Assembly: GCA_964554335.1 (NCBI GenBank)
Contig: CAZKOF010000004.1
Span: 11,063 to 75,062 of the forward strand
Direction: 5' to 3'
Origin: UBA3263 sp964554335
Lineage (GTDB): Bacteria; Bacteroidota; Bacteroidia; Bacteroidales; Muribaculaceae
DNA length: 64,000 nucleotides
A program made the position numbers and the translations under genes. The notes beneath the pieces were generated by a model. It worked only from the letters and a program-made list of their open reading frames with translations, made no database searches and was not told the origin of the DNA. Positions 44,213-52,474 of the stretch are shown here, piece by piece. Positions within the stretch are counted from its first letter, which is position 1. Every line of letters begins with the position of its first letter.

Positions 44213-44220
44213 TAACTTTG
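44213..44220 (+). promoter_or_regulatory. -7 box of the PAP2 gene
   Basis: TAACTTTG, exact consensus, followed by five bases and a GTG start. It overlaps the back-to-back folA promoter region. Confidence 0.6.
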
Positions 44221-44225
44221 CAACC

Positions 44226-44966
44226 GTGCAAAAGCTGATGATGCTCCTGTTGGCAATAATGCTTGCCGTCGGACCGGCCCGCGGTTCCGACTCGGTGAGA
44301 CCCGTGGAAACCGACACCGTGAAGTTCACACCCCGGCAGTTGATTCTCCCCGGGTCGCTCATTGCCGTCGGAGCCGTTGCCATTGCCACTCCGCCGCTGA
44401 AGCAGGCCCGCAAGTGGGTCAACCGCGAAATCGGCATTCACCGCTGCGACCCCTACGACGACGTCATACAGTATCTTCCGGGCGCCGGATATCTTTTTCT
44501 CGACTTCGCGGGCGTCAGATCGCGCCGCCCTTTCGTTGACCGCGTGATTGTCGGCGCTACCGGCGCGATTATCGCTGCGGCACTGACCCGCGGGACCAAA
44601 CTCTGCGTCAACGAGCGCCGGCCGACCGGCTCATCGCTGAGTTCCTTTCCGTCGGGACATTCGGCCACAGTATTTTTCGGCGCCGAACTGCTGCGCCTGG
44701 ACTATGGTCCGCTTGTCGGCGCCGCGGGCTATGTTGTGGCTTCCGGCGTCGGAGTCATGCGCATTCTCAACGGGCGCCACTGGCTCAACGACGTCCTTGC
44801 CGGCGCGGGAATCGGCATTCTCTCGGCCCGCGCCGCCGAATGGCTGCTTCCGTTCAACCGGCGTTGGCTGGGACTCGACCGGCGCCGCGGAGAGGCCGCC
44901 CTGCTGATTCCGACCTACTCAGCCGCCGACAATGCCGTCGGCCTGACCGCAGCCGTCATTTTCTAA
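44226..44966 (+). CDS. PAP2 family membrane phosphatase
   Basis: A 246-residue PAP2 (type 2 phosphatidic acid phosphatase) protein, probably acting on lipid or prenyl phosphates at the periplasmic face. The three signature motifs are present: KLCVNERRP, FPSGHSA and NGRHWLNDV. An N-terminal signal anchor and several hydrophobic helices surround them. The start is a GTG at 44226, or the ATG at 44238; the -7 box lies only 5 nt before the GTG, so a leaderless GTG transcript or a start at the ATG pair are both possible. The substrate cannot be told from the sequence. Confidence 0.88.
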   Translation: MQKLMMLLLAIMLAVGPARGSDSVRPVETDTVKFTPRQLILPGSLIAVGAVAIATPPLKQARKWVNREIGIHRCDPYDDVIQYLPGAGYLFLDFAGVRSRRPFVDRVIVGATGAIIAAALTRGTKLCVNERRPTGSSLSSFPSGHSATVFFGAELLRLDYGPLVGAAGYVVASGVGVMRILNGRHWLNDVLAGAGIGILSARAAEWLLPFNRRWLGLDRRRGEAALLIPTYSAADNAVGLTAAVIF

Positions 44967-44982
44967 TCTCACAATTATTGCT

Positions 44983-44990
44983 TAAATTTG
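44983..44990 (+). promoter_or_regulatory. trpS -7 box, leaderless arrangement
   Basis: TAAATTTG matches the consensus and ends 5 nt before the trpS ATG. A weak TTTT/TTTC sits where a -33 element would be. Confidence 0.6.
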
Positions 44991-44995
44991 CACTC

Positions 44996-46084
44996 ATGGA
45001 AAAAGTTATTCTCACGGGCGACCGCCCTACCGGCAGACTGCACCTCGGCCACTACGTCGGCTCGCTGCGCCGCCGCGTCGAGCTCCAGGACAGAGGAGAG
45101 TTCGACAAGATCTTCATCATGATTGCCGATGCCCAGGCCCTTACCGACAATGCCGACAACCCCGAGAAGGTGCGTCAGAACATCATCGAAGTGGCCCTCG
45201 ACTACCTATCGGTCGGAATCGACCCGGCGAAAACGACCATCTTCATCCAGACGCAGGTTCCGGAATTATGCGAACTGGCGTTCTACTACATGAACCTCGT
45301 GACGGTTTCGCGCGTGCAGCGTAACCCGACGGTGAAGACCGAAATCAAAATGCGTAATTTCGAGCAGTCAATCCCCGTAGGGTTCTTCTGCTACCCCGTC
45401 AGCCAAGCCTCCGACATCACCGCATTCAAAGCCACCACCGTGCCCGTCGGCGAAGACCAGGCCCCGATGATTGAGCTGACACGCGAAATCGTTGCCCGCT
45501 TCAACCACGTTTACGGCCCCACCCTCGTGGAGCCGGAGATTTTGCTGCCGACCAACGCCGCCTGCCTGCGCCTGCCCGGCACCGACGGCAAGGCGAAGAT
45601 GAGCAAGTCGCTCGGCAACTGCATCTACCTCTCCGACAGTCCGAAAGAGATCAAGAAGAAGGTCAATAGCATGTACACCGACCCGGAGCACCTCACCATC
45701 GATTCTCCCGGACATCTCGAAGGCAACTGCCCCTTCATCTATCTCGACGCATTCTGCCGCGACGAGCACTTCGCCAAGTATCTTCCCGACTATGCCAATC
45801 TCGACGAGCTGAAAGCCCACTACACCCGCGGCGGCCTCGGTGACGGCACGGTCAAGAAGCTCCTCGTCAACGTTCTCGAAGAGGAACTCACTCCCATCCG
45901 CGAACGCCGCGCACGGTTTGAGCAGAACATTCCCGAGGTATATGAAATTCTTCGCGCAGGTTCCGAAAAGGCACGCGAGACCGCAGCCCGCACCCTCGAC
46001 GAAGTTCGCGCCGCCATGCGCATCAACTACTTCGACGACGCCGAACTCATTGCCGGGCAGGCTGCCCGCTTCAAGAAAAAGTAA
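44996..46084 (+). CDS. trpS: Tryptophanyl-tRNA synthetase
   Basis: A class I aminoacyl-tRNA synthetase of 362 residues. I use the ATG at 44996, where the protein begins MEKVILTGDRPTGRLHLGHY, placing the HIGH-like motif (HLGH) at the usual position. KMSKSLGN is the KMSKS loop. YPVSQASDI and GEDQAPMIELTREI are conserved in TrpRS. The upstream in-frame extension overlaps the PAP2 gene and is not family-like. The last 14 nt overlap the end of the convergent NDP-sugar dehydratase gene. Confidence 0.96.
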   Translation: MEKVILTGDRPTGRLHLGHYVGSLRRRVELQDRGEFDKIFIMIADAQALTDNADNPEKVRQNIIEVALDYLSVGIDPAKTTIFIQTQVPELCELAFYYMNLVTVSRVQRNPTVKTEIKMRNFEQSIPVGFFCYPVSQASDITAFKATTVPVGEDQAPMIELTREIVARFNHVYGPTLVEPEILLPTNAACLRLPGTDGKAKMSKSLGNCIYLSDSPKEIKKKVNSMYTDPEHLTIDSPGHLEGNCPFIYLDAFCRDEHFAKYLPDYANLDELKAHYTRGGLGDGTVKKLLVNVLEEELTPIRERRARFEQNIPEVYEILRAGSEKARETAARTLDEVRAAMRINYFDDAELIAGQAARFKKK

Positions 46085-47123
46085 CGTATTCGGGAATAAG
46101 CCCGTGAAGGGCCTCCACGACCTCCCCGGCCTCCGCGGTCGGGGAGGTCGCCGTTTTCAGCAGGGAGTCAATCGCGGGAGCGACGACCTCATATGCCGCC
46201 GGGCGCACACGCGCGACTTTGATTTTCGGATGCGGCCCGTCGAGAGCATGTTCCTTATCGGCCAGCACCTCTTCATATAACTTTTCGCCGGGACGCAACC
46301 CGGTGAAAACGATGCGCTCGTGGCCGCGGCCATAGAGCGAGATGACCCTGCGCGCCAGATCGGCGATGCGCACGGGTTCACCCATGTCGAACGCGAAAAT
46401 CTCGCCCCCGCGGCCCAGGGTCGCGGCAAGAAGTACCAGGCGACACGCCTCGGAAATCAACATGAAGTAACGACACACCTCGCGATGAGTGACCGTCAGC
46501 ACCCCGTTGTCCTGAAGTTGCTTCAGGAAGAGCGGAACAACCGAACCCTGACTGCCGAGAACATTGCCGAAACGCGTCGTGATAAACCGCGTCGGCTCCG
46601 GCGGCAATGACTGCACATAAAGCTCACACGCGCGCTTGCTCGCACCCATGACGTTGGTGGGGTTCACCGCTTTGTCGGTCGAAACCATGACGAAGCTCTC
46701 TGTCTCAAACTCGCGTGCCAGATCGGCCAGCAGCCGCGTGGAGCCGACGTTATTGCTCACGGCCGCCCGCGGATTTGCCTCCATCAGAGGCACATGCTTA
46801 TAGGCCGCGGCATGAAACACCACGTGCGGCCGGAACCGGCCGAAAAGATGACGCATCTCAACCGGGTCAGTACAATCGCCGACAACTATGCGCGCCTCAC
46901 CTTCCAATTCGAGCTGAAGATTATGGAGCGGAGTCTCCGCGCGGTCAACGAGGCAAATGTCAGCCGGATGCAGCCCTACGAGCTGACGCGACAATTCGGC
47001 GCCGATGCTCCCTGCCGCCCCGGTGACGAGTACCCGACGGGTCCGCAGCCATGAGCCGACGCCCGAGAGGTCGACCTCAATCGGCGCTCGGCCCAACAAC
47101 CTTTCCATCTCAACGTCGATCAT
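46071..47123 (-). CDS. Short CapD/FlaA1-type NDP-sugar 4,6-dehydratase
   Basis: A 350-residue polysaccharide-biosynthesis dehydratase/epimerase of the extended SDR superfamily. VLVTGAAGSIGAELSRQL binds NAD(P). VSTDKAVNPTNVMGASKR is the active-site region, with Met in place of the usual SDR Tyr (MxxxK), as in WbpM, PglF and FlaA1. FGNVLGSQGSVVPLF is also conserved. Most homologues in Bacteroidetes have about 280 extra N-terminal residues with four membrane helices. Here the start (MIDVEMERLLGRAPIEVDL) falls exactly at the linker, giving a soluble FlaA1-like form. It follows the patatin gene by 4 nt. It is probably a functional short version, though an eroded gene is possible. Confidence 0.85.
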   Translation of the reverse strand: MIDVEMERLLGRAPIEVDLSGVGSWLRTRRVLVTGAAGSIGAELSRQLVGLHPADICLVDRAETPLHNLQLELEGEARIVVGDCTDPVEMRHLFGRFRPHVVFHAAAYKHVPLMEANPRAAVSNNVGSTRLLADLAREFETESFVMVSTDKAVNPTNVMGASKRACELYVQSLPPEPTRFITTRFGNVLGSQGSVVPLFLKQLQDNGVLTVTHREVCRYFMLISEACRLVLLAATLGRGGEIFAFDMGEPVRIADLARRVISLYGRGHERIVFTGLRPGEKLYEEVLADKEHALDGPHPKIKVARVRPAAYEVVAPAIDSLLKTATSPTAEAGEVVEALHGLIPEYVTFS

Positions 47124-47127
47124 AATG

Positions 47128-47913
47128 TCAGAGTGAGCGGAGGGTGCGGATAGTCGTGAGGTAGCCGGACTCGACGAGGAGGCTGAGGGACTTGAGGTCG
47201 AAAGCCTGGTGATCGGCAACTTCGGTGAGGTTGACAACCGCGTCGCAGAGTTCGAGGTCGGGAATGACGTTGTGTTTCGACATCAAGGCATAGGAGCGTT
47301 GGGCGATGCCGAGGATTGTGCGCGGCGGCGGGGCTTGATACATCGGGGAGCAGTTGATGCCGATGAGACGGTCGCAAAGGTGGCGAATGGCCCAAGAGGG
47401 CAAGTTATGGAGCACTCCGCCGTCGACGTAGCGGTGGCCGTCGATGGTTACGGGGTCGAAGATAATCGGAATCGAGCATGAGGCGACGATGCGCTCGGCC
47501 AAGGGGCCCTCGGTGAACGCCTTTTTCATTCCGAGGTCGAGGTCGGTAGCTCCGATGACGGTCTTGATCGGGAGGTCTTCGACATTGCGGTAGGGGATTA
47601 TCCGCTCCAGGCGCCGGCGGAAGCGCTCGAGGGAGAAGAAAGACTCGCGGGGCACGTGGAGTTCGGCAAATTCGCGGAAGCGCGAGTCGGTAAACATTTC
47701 GAGCAGGGGGTCGCGGGCATCGTCGTCAAGGAGGCCGGCGGAGTAGAATGAGGCCACGACGCTTCCGGCGCTCACACCCGCAATGATGTCGGGAATGAGG
47801 CCGAGCTCGCGCATGGCACGCATGGCGCCTATGTGGGCAAATCCGCGGGCTCCGCCACCGCTGAGACATACGCCGAGCCGGTAGGGACGCTGATGACCTG
47901 AGGGGATTTTCAT
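47128..47913 (-). CDS. Patatin-like phospholipase
   Basis: A 261-residue RssA/YlbK-type patatin, a serine-aspartate dyad acyl hydrolase. It has the oxyanion hole SGGGARGFAHIGA, the nucleophile elbow GVSAGS and the Asp in VDGGVLHN. No signal peptide or membrane helix is seen, so it is probably cytoplasmic or peripherally bound. It lies 9 nt after der and 4 nt before the dehydratase gene, forming an operon; co-location with der looks incidental. The true lipid substrate is unknown. Confidence 0.92.
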   Translation of the reverse strand: MKIPSGHQRPYRLGVCLSGGGARGFAHIGAMRAMRELGLIPDIIAGVSAGSVVASFYSAGLLDDDARDPLLEMFTDSRFREFAELHVPRESFFSLERFRRRLERIIPYRNVEDLPIKTVIGATDLDLGMKKAFTEGPLAERIVASCSIPIIFDPVTIDGHRYVDGGVLHNLPSWAIRHLCDRLIGINCSPMYQAPPPRTILGIAQRSYALMSKHNVIPDLELCDAVVNLTEVADHQAFDLKSLSLLVESGYLTTIRTLRSL

Positions 47914-47922
47914 TGCCGGGAG

Positions 47923-49242
47923 TTACTTTTCGCGCATGAAAATGGAAATGGGAGTGCCGGTAAAGTCCCAGTTTTCGCGAATCTTGTTTTCAAGATAGCG
48001 GCGATAGGGCTCCTTTACCCACTGAGGTAGGTTGCAGAAGAACACAAAGGTCGGGATCCGCTGCTCCTTGAGCTGGGTGACGTATTTGATTTTCACGAAC
48101 TTGCCCTTGTTGGCAGGCGGAGGATAGGCGGCAACGGCGTCGAGCATGACCTCGTTGAGGCGCGCGGTCGGAACCCGGCGCTGACGGTTGGTGTAGACTT
48201 CCGTTGCGGTTTCGAGGACTTTGTGGATGCGCTGTTTTGTCAGCGCGGAGCCGAAGATGATGGGGAAGTCGGTGAAGGGGGCGAAGCGGTCGCGGATTGC
48301 ACTCTCGAAGTGGTCGATAGCCTCCTGAGTTTTGTTTTCAACGAGGTCCCATTTGTTGACGCAGACAACGAGGCCCTTCTTGTTCCTCTGAATGAGCGAG
48401 AAAATATTGGCATCCTGCGCTTCGATTCCGCGGGTGGCGTCGATCATGAGGATGCAGACGTCGCTGGCCTCGATTGCACGGATTGAGCGGATAACGGAGT
48501 AGTATTCAATATCTTCATTGACCTTGTTCTTTTTGCGTATGCCGGCGGTGTCGACGAGATAGAAGTCGAAGCCGAACTTGTTGTAGCGCGTGTAGATCGA
48601 GTCGCGGGTCGTGCCGGCGATGTCGGTGACGATATGGCGGTCTTCGCCGATGAATGCGTTGATAAGCGAGGATTTACCGGCATTCGGGCGGCCGACGATT
48701 GCGAACTTGGGGAGCGACTCGAGGTGTGCGGCCTCGTCTTCGTCCATTTCAGGGAGTTTTTCAACGATTTCGTCGAGGAGGTCGCCGGTTCCGAAGCCGC
48801 TGACGGCGCTGACGGGATAGGGCTCGCCGAGGCCGAGGGCATAGAATTCGGCGATGTTGTAGAGCCACTCGTTGGAGTCGACTTTGTTGGCAACGAGGAT
48901 TACGGGCTTCTTTGAGCGGCGCAGAATTTCGGCCACGCGGTCGTCGAGGTCGGTGATGCCGTTCATTGCGTCGACAACGAAGATGATTTCGTCGGCCTGC
49001 TCGATTGCGAGGTGCACCTGCTTGTTGATTTCGCCTTCGAAAATATCTTCGGAGTTGACGACCCAGCCGCCGGTGTCGACGATTGAGAATTCGCGACCGT
49101 TCCAGTCGACTTTGCCATACTGGCGGTCGCGGGTAGTTCCGGCGGTTTCATCGACGATGGCCCGGCGCGACTGCGTCAGGCGGTTAAAGAGGGTGGACTT
49201 GCCCACGTTCGGGCGTCCTACTATTGCAACTAACTGTCCCAT
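47923..49242 (-). CDS. der: Ribosome biogenesis GTPase Der (EngA)
   Basis: A tandem-G-domain GTPase for 50S subunit assembly, 439 residues from the ATG at 49242 (MGQLVAIVGRPNVGKS). Domain 1 has GRPNVGKST, DTGG and NKVD. Domain 2 has GRPNAGKSS, DTAGIRKKNKV and NKWD. A KH-like C-terminal domain contains KIKYVTQLKEQRIPTFVFF. The frame runs upstream another 39 codons, but that part is repeat-derived. The 274 bp before it hold a hairpin array, then era. Confidence 0.97.
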   Translation of the reverse strand: MGQLVAIVGRPNVGKSTLFNRLTQSRRAIVDETAGTTRDRQYGKVDWNGREFSIVDTGGWVVNSEDIFEGEINKQVHLAIEQADEIIFVVDAMNGITDLDDRVAEILRRSKKPVILVANKVDSNEWLYNIAEFYALGLGEPYPVSAVSGFGTGDLLDEIVEKLPEMDEDEAAHLESLPKFAIVGRPNAGKSSLINAFIGEDRHIVTDIAGTTRDSIYTRYNKFGFDFYLVDTAGIRKKNKVNEDIEYYSVIRSIRAIEASDVCILMIDATRGIEAQDANIFSLIQRNKKGLVVCVNKWDLVENKTQEAIDHFESAIRDRFAPFTDFPIIFGSALTKQRIHKVLETATEVYTNRQRRVPTARLNEVMLDAVAAYPPPANKGKFVKIKYVTQLKEQRIPTFVFFCNLPQWVKEPYRRYLENKIRENWDFTGTPISIFMREK

Positions 49243-49265
49243 ATGTGTTCGAGGCTCCGCCCCGA

Positions 49266-49501
49266 GGTTATTTGCGGCCTTTGGGCCGCGGTTATGGGCG
49301 CCTGCGGCGCCGGTTATGGCGGCCTGACGACCGCGGTTATTTTTGAGGCTGTGCCTCAATGGTTAATTTCTTCGCTTCGCTCAGAGGGTTAGGGGGCGAG
49401 AGTTAAAAGTTAAAACATTAACCGATTAACCGTAGCCGTCAGGCTGCATTAACCGGCGCGGAACGCGCCCCTAACCGCGGCGCGAAGAGGCCGCCCTAAC
49501 C
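49266..49501. repeat. Array of short hairpins spaced by GGTTA / TAACC
   Basis: Six GGTTA copies (starting 49266, 49290, 49312, 49335, 49361, 49387; spacing 22-26 nt) are followed by five TAACC copies (49419, 49427, 49450, 49472, 49497). Between them sit different small stem-loops such as GCGGCC/GGCCGC, GGCGCC/GGCGCC, GAGGC/GCCTC and GGCGCG/CGCGCC. The stems differ in sequence while the spacer is constant, and the second half is the reverse complement in type. A short AT-rich heptad run (49401-49415) is the centre. It is non-coding. Confidence 0.75.
49401..49415. repeat. Short AT-rich heptad repeat
   Basis: AGTTAAAAGTTAAAA, about two 7-nt units, at the turning point of the hairpin array. Confidence 0.5.
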
Positions 49502-49516
49502 GGCGCGGAACGCGCC

Positions 49517-50416
49517 CTACTGAATGTAGCCGAAGGCTTTGAGTTTGTTGTCGCGGTTGCGCCAGTTGGGCTCGACCTTGACGAAGAGTTCGAGATATAT
49601 GCTCTTGTCGAAGAAGCGCTCGATGTCTTTGCGGGCGGCGGTGCCGACTTTTTTGAGCATTGCACCCTGACGGCCGATGAGGATGCTCTTCTGGGAATCG
49701 CGCTCGACGTAGATGACTGCCATGATATGAATCGAGGCCTTATTCTCCTCGAATTTCTCAACGATGACTTCGGTCGAGTAGGGCACCTCCTTGTCGTAGT
49801 TCTCGAGAATTTTTTCGCGAATGATCTCGGTCACGAAGAAGCGCGCGGGCTTGTCGGTCAGCGCGTCCTTGCCAAAGTAGGGAGGCGAGGGGGGCAGCAG
49901 CTCCACGATGCGCTTCATCAGGTTCCCGACGTTGAAGTTTTCGGTAGCGGAAATCGGGAAGATTTCGGCGTTGGGGAGGCGGTTCTGCCAGTCGTTGACG
50001 ATGTGTTCGAGTTCACCGCCGTCGCCGCTGAGGAGGTCAATCTTGTTGATTACGAGCAGCACGGGGACTTTCTCCTTTGCCACTTTGGCGAGGAAGTCGG
50101 CATTCTTTTCAGGGTCTTCAACAACGTCGGAGACGTAGAGCAGCACGTCGGCGTCGGTCAGAGCCTCCTGACTGAATCCGAGCATAGCCTCCTGCATCTT
50201 GTAGCGCGGTTTGAGCACTCCGGGGGTGTCGGAGAAGACTATCTGGTAGTCGGGAGCGTTGACAATGCCGGTTATGCGATGGCGGGTGGTCTGCGCTTTG
50301 GAAGTTATGATGCTCATGCGTTCGCCGACGAGGCGGTTCATCAGCGTAGACTTGCCAACGTTAGGATTGCCGACAATATTGACGAAGCCGGCTCTATGTT
50401 CTTGTTTTTCTTCCAT
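49517..50416 (-). CDS. era: GTPase Era
   Basis: Era binds 16S rRNA and GTP during 30S assembly. The protein has 299 residues from the ATG at 50416; the longer open frame upstream is not conserved-looking. GNPNVGKSTLMNRL is G1, SKAQTTRHRITGIV is G2, DTPG is G3 and NKID is G4. The C-terminal KH domain contains ILIGRQGAMLKKVGTAARKD and ends KLKAFGYIQ. It is downstream of fabH in the yceD-rpmF-fabH-era-der order. Confidence 0.97.
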   Translation of the reverse strand: MEEKQEHRAGFVNIVGNPNVGKSTLMNRLVGERMSIITSKAQTTRHRITGIVNAPDYQIVFSDTPGVLKPRYKMQEAMLGFSQEALTDADVLLYVSDVVEDPEKNADFLAKVAKEKVPVLLVINKIDLLSGDGGELEHIVNDWQNRLPNAEIFPISATENFNVGNLMKRIVELLPPSPPYFGKDALTDKPARFFVTEIIREKILENYDKEVPYSTEVIVEKFEENKASIHIMAVIYVERDSQKSILIGRQGAMLKKVGTAARKDIERFFDKSIYLELFVKVEPNWRNRDNKLKAFGYIQ

Positions 50417-50438
50417 TTTAGGCTTGAATTTAGGATAT

Positions 50439-50455
50439 GTTACTTCTAAAGTAAC
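50439..50455. promoter_or_regulatory. Small palindrome upstream of era
   Basis: GTTACTT (50439-50445) and AAGTAAC (50449-50455) are perfect 7-bp arms around CTA, 23 nt before the era ATG in the fabH-era gap. On the minus strand the repeat includes TACTTTAG, close to a -7 box. It could be an operator over a secondary era promoter. Confidence 0.35.
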
Positions 50456-50568
50456 GCCCGGCGGCCGCGTCCGGTTTTCCGGAGTCGGGAGATAAAAACA
50501 TGCGCGCGGTTGCATGCCGCCGTCATCGGGCGATAGCATCCGCGCGTATCAGTTCAGTCAGAGCCGGC

Positions 50569-51552
50569 TCAGATATCCCAGATGAGATACATTGCACCCC
50601 AGGTAAATCCTGCACCGAAAGCCGTCAGAAGCAGCTTGTCGCCTTTTTTGAGGCGGTCTTTATATTCGGCGATACAGATGGGAATCGATGCTGCCGAGGT
50701 ATTGCCGGTGTGCTGGATGTTGACGAGGACCTTTTCGCGGTCAATGCCTGCGCGGTCGGCCACGGCTTCGATGATGCGGAGGTTAGCCTGATGAGGAATG
50801 AACCAATCGACGGTCTCCATAGTGAGGCCGTTGCGCTGAGCGACCTCCATGGAAGAGTTCAACATGTTGGTAACGGCATGCTTATAGACTGCGCGGCCTT
50901 CCTGGTAGACGTAGTGCTCGTGGGCGTCGATGGTTTCGTGGCTTGCGGGCTTGGCGCTGCCGCCGGCTTTCATGATGAGGTTATGGCAGCCGTTGCCGTC
51001 GACGTAGAACTGCGCGTCGATAATTCCGACAGGTTCCTCGGTGGGCTCGAGCAGCATTGCTGCGGCGCCGTCGCCGAAGAGCGGACACGTTGTACGGTCG
51101 GTATAGTCAGTCATCGACGACATTTTTTCGGCAGCAACGACAACGACCTTTTTGCGGAGGCCCGAGCGGATGTAGGCGGCACCGTCCTGAAGGCCGACGA
51201 GGAAGCCTGCGCAGGCCGCCTCAAGGTCATAGCTGTAAGCGCCGGAGAGTCCGAGGTCATGGCAGATAATTGAGCCGGTCGAAGGAAAGCGATAGTCAGG
51301 ATTGCACGTGCAGCAGATGAGCAGGTCAACCTCTTCGGCTTTGGTGCCGGTTTCGGCCAGAAGTTTGGCCACGGCCTGAGAACCCATATAGGACGAAGCC
51401 TTGTCGGCGTCTTTGAGGATATGGCGTTCTTTGATGCCGACGCGTGTGGTTATCCACTCGTCGTTGGTGTCGACCATCTTCGACAACATCTCGTTGTCGA
51501 GAATATCTTCGGGCAGGTATGATGCTACCCCGGCTATGCGAGCATGAAGCAT
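50569..51552 (-). CDS. fabH: Beta-ketoacyl-ACP synthase III
   Basis: FabH condenses acetyl- (or branched acyl-) CoA with malonyl-ACP to start fatty-acid synthesis. The protein has 327 residues. The catalytic triad is Cys114 in EAACAGFL, His in WFIPHQANLRI and Asn in GNTSAASIP. NDEWITTRVGIKER is the usual N-terminal signature. It sits 30 nt after rpmF, the common bacterial rpmF-fab arrangement. Long gaps on its other side hold the palindrome before era. Confidence 0.96.
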   Translation of the reverse strand: MLHARIAGVASYLPEDILDNEMLSKMVDTNDEWITTRVGIKERHILKDADKASSYMGSQAVAKLLAETGTKAEEVDLLICCTCNPDYRFPSTGSIICHDLGLSGAYSYDLEAACAGFLVGLQDGAAYIRSGLRKKVVVVAAEKMSSMTDYTDRTTCPLFGDGAAAMLLEPTEEPVGIIDAQFYVDGNGCHNLIMKAGGSAKPASHETIDAHEHYVYQEGRAVYKHAVTNMLNSSMEVAQRNGLTMETVDWFIPHQANLRIIEAVADRAGIDREKVLVNIQHTGNTSAASIPICIAEYKDRLKKGDKLLLTAFGAGFTWGAMYLIWDI

Positions 51553-51582
51553 GTCAGTGTTGGTTGGTTCTTTGAGGGGTTA

Positions 51583-51768
51583 TCAGATAGCCTCGGCCTT
51601 TTCAATGACTACGTGGCCGCGATAGAAGCCACATTCGCCGCATACGGTGTGATAGATGTGCCATGCGCCGCAGTTGGGGCATACGGCAATCGTGGGCATT
51701 TGGGCTTTGTCGTGGGTGCGACGTTTGGCGGTACGGGTCTTCGATTGTTTGCGTTTAGGATGTGCCAT
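51583..51768 (-). CDS. rpmF: 50S ribosomal protein L32
   Basis: A 61-residue ribosomal protein. MAHPKRKQSKTRTAKRRTH is the conserved basic start. CPNCG and CGECG supply four cysteines for a zinc finger. It is preceded by yceD with a 47-nt gap and followed by fabH. Confidence 0.97.
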   Translation of the reverse strand: MAHPKRKQSKTRTAKRRTHDKAQMPTIAVCPNCGAWHIYHTVCGECGFYRGHVVIEKAEAI

Positions 51769-51815
51769 TGTTTTTTATCGTTTTTGCGTTATTATTTTTA
51801 TTGTCGGGATTTATG

Positions 51816-52343
51816 CTAATCTTCAGTGTCGGCGTCGGCGGTGGAGTCGATGAGTTCCTGTTCGAGTTCGGCGTCTTCATCGTCGGCGTTCCTGACGCCA
51901 TATTTCTTGTTGAGGGCGCTCATCGCGCGGTTACACTTGCCCTGGGGGTGGACATGGCGCGGGGGAATTGCGAGCACGGCGGTATCGTAAATCATGTAGG
52001 CGACGTTCAGGTAGTTGTCGCTTTCGGGAATCACGAGCAGGGTGTCGCTGTCGTCGTTGTATTCCTCGCCATACTTTACCGTGAGGTTGTAGGTCGCATC
52101 AATCGGGAGCACGAGTTCGTCGAGGCAACGGTCGCAGAGAACCGTGAGGGTTCCGGTCAGATGAAAGGCCAGGACGTAGGCGTCGCCGCGGTGGTCGACG
52201 TCGAGTCGCACCTGCACGTCGGCATCGCGCACGTCAGCGTTCTCCATATTAGTGAAGAATACCTTGTCGAGATGATACTCAAAGGAGTGTGCACCCTGAG
52301 GCAGGCTTTTGAGCATCAGTTTGTAATCGGTAAACTTTCCCAT
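51816..52343 (-). CDS. yceD: DUF177 / YceD family protein
   Basis: A 175-residue cytoplasmic protein whose family is required for normal 23S rRNA accumulation in other organisms. LTVLCDRCLDELVLPI holds the conserved CxRCL motif. The acidic C-terminus (ADDEDAELEQELIDSTADAD) is usual for the family. It is first in the yceD-rpmF-fabH-era-der unit, which is the standard partner order for L32. Confidence 0.9.
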   Translation of the reverse strand: MGKFTDYKLMLKSLPQGAHSFEYHLDKVFFTNMENADVRDADVQVRLDVDHRGDAYVLAFHLTGTLTVLCDRCLDELVLPIDATYNLTVKYGEEYNDDSDTLLVIPESDNYLNVAYMIYDTAVLAIPPRHVHPQGKCNRAMSALNKKYGVRNADDEDAELEQELIDSTADADTED

Positions 52344-52377
52344 GCGTGACTACGAGAGTATGGTTTAAAAAACTGCG

Positions 52378-52409
52378 CAAAGTTACGCAATAATGTCGAA
52401 TTACGCAAA
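52378..52409 (-). promoter_or_regulatory. Promoter of the yceD-rpmF-fabH operon
   Basis: The complement of 52378-52385 reads TAACTTTG. TTTG lies at the complement of 52406-52409 with a 20-bp spacer. The start near 52373 gives a leader of about 30 nt. Confidence 0.75.
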
Positions 52410-52417
52410 CTTTTCGC

Positions 52418-52447
52418 AAAAAAAGGCCCGACGTCGGAGCCGGACCT
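52418..52447 (-). terminator. Terminator of the beta-barrel protein gene
   Basis: On the minus strand AGGTCCG (52441-52447) pairs with CGGGCCT (52424-52430), one G-U, followed by seven U. It separates the barrel gene from the yceD promoter. Confidence 0.7.
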
Positions 52448-52474
52448 CTATTGCGGGAAAAGTTAGTGCGGAAA

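Noticed and set aside
49266..49501. CRISPR array
   Set aside because: Period and spacers superficially suggest one, but the constant part is only 5 nt and the variable parts are self-complementary; no cas genes are near.
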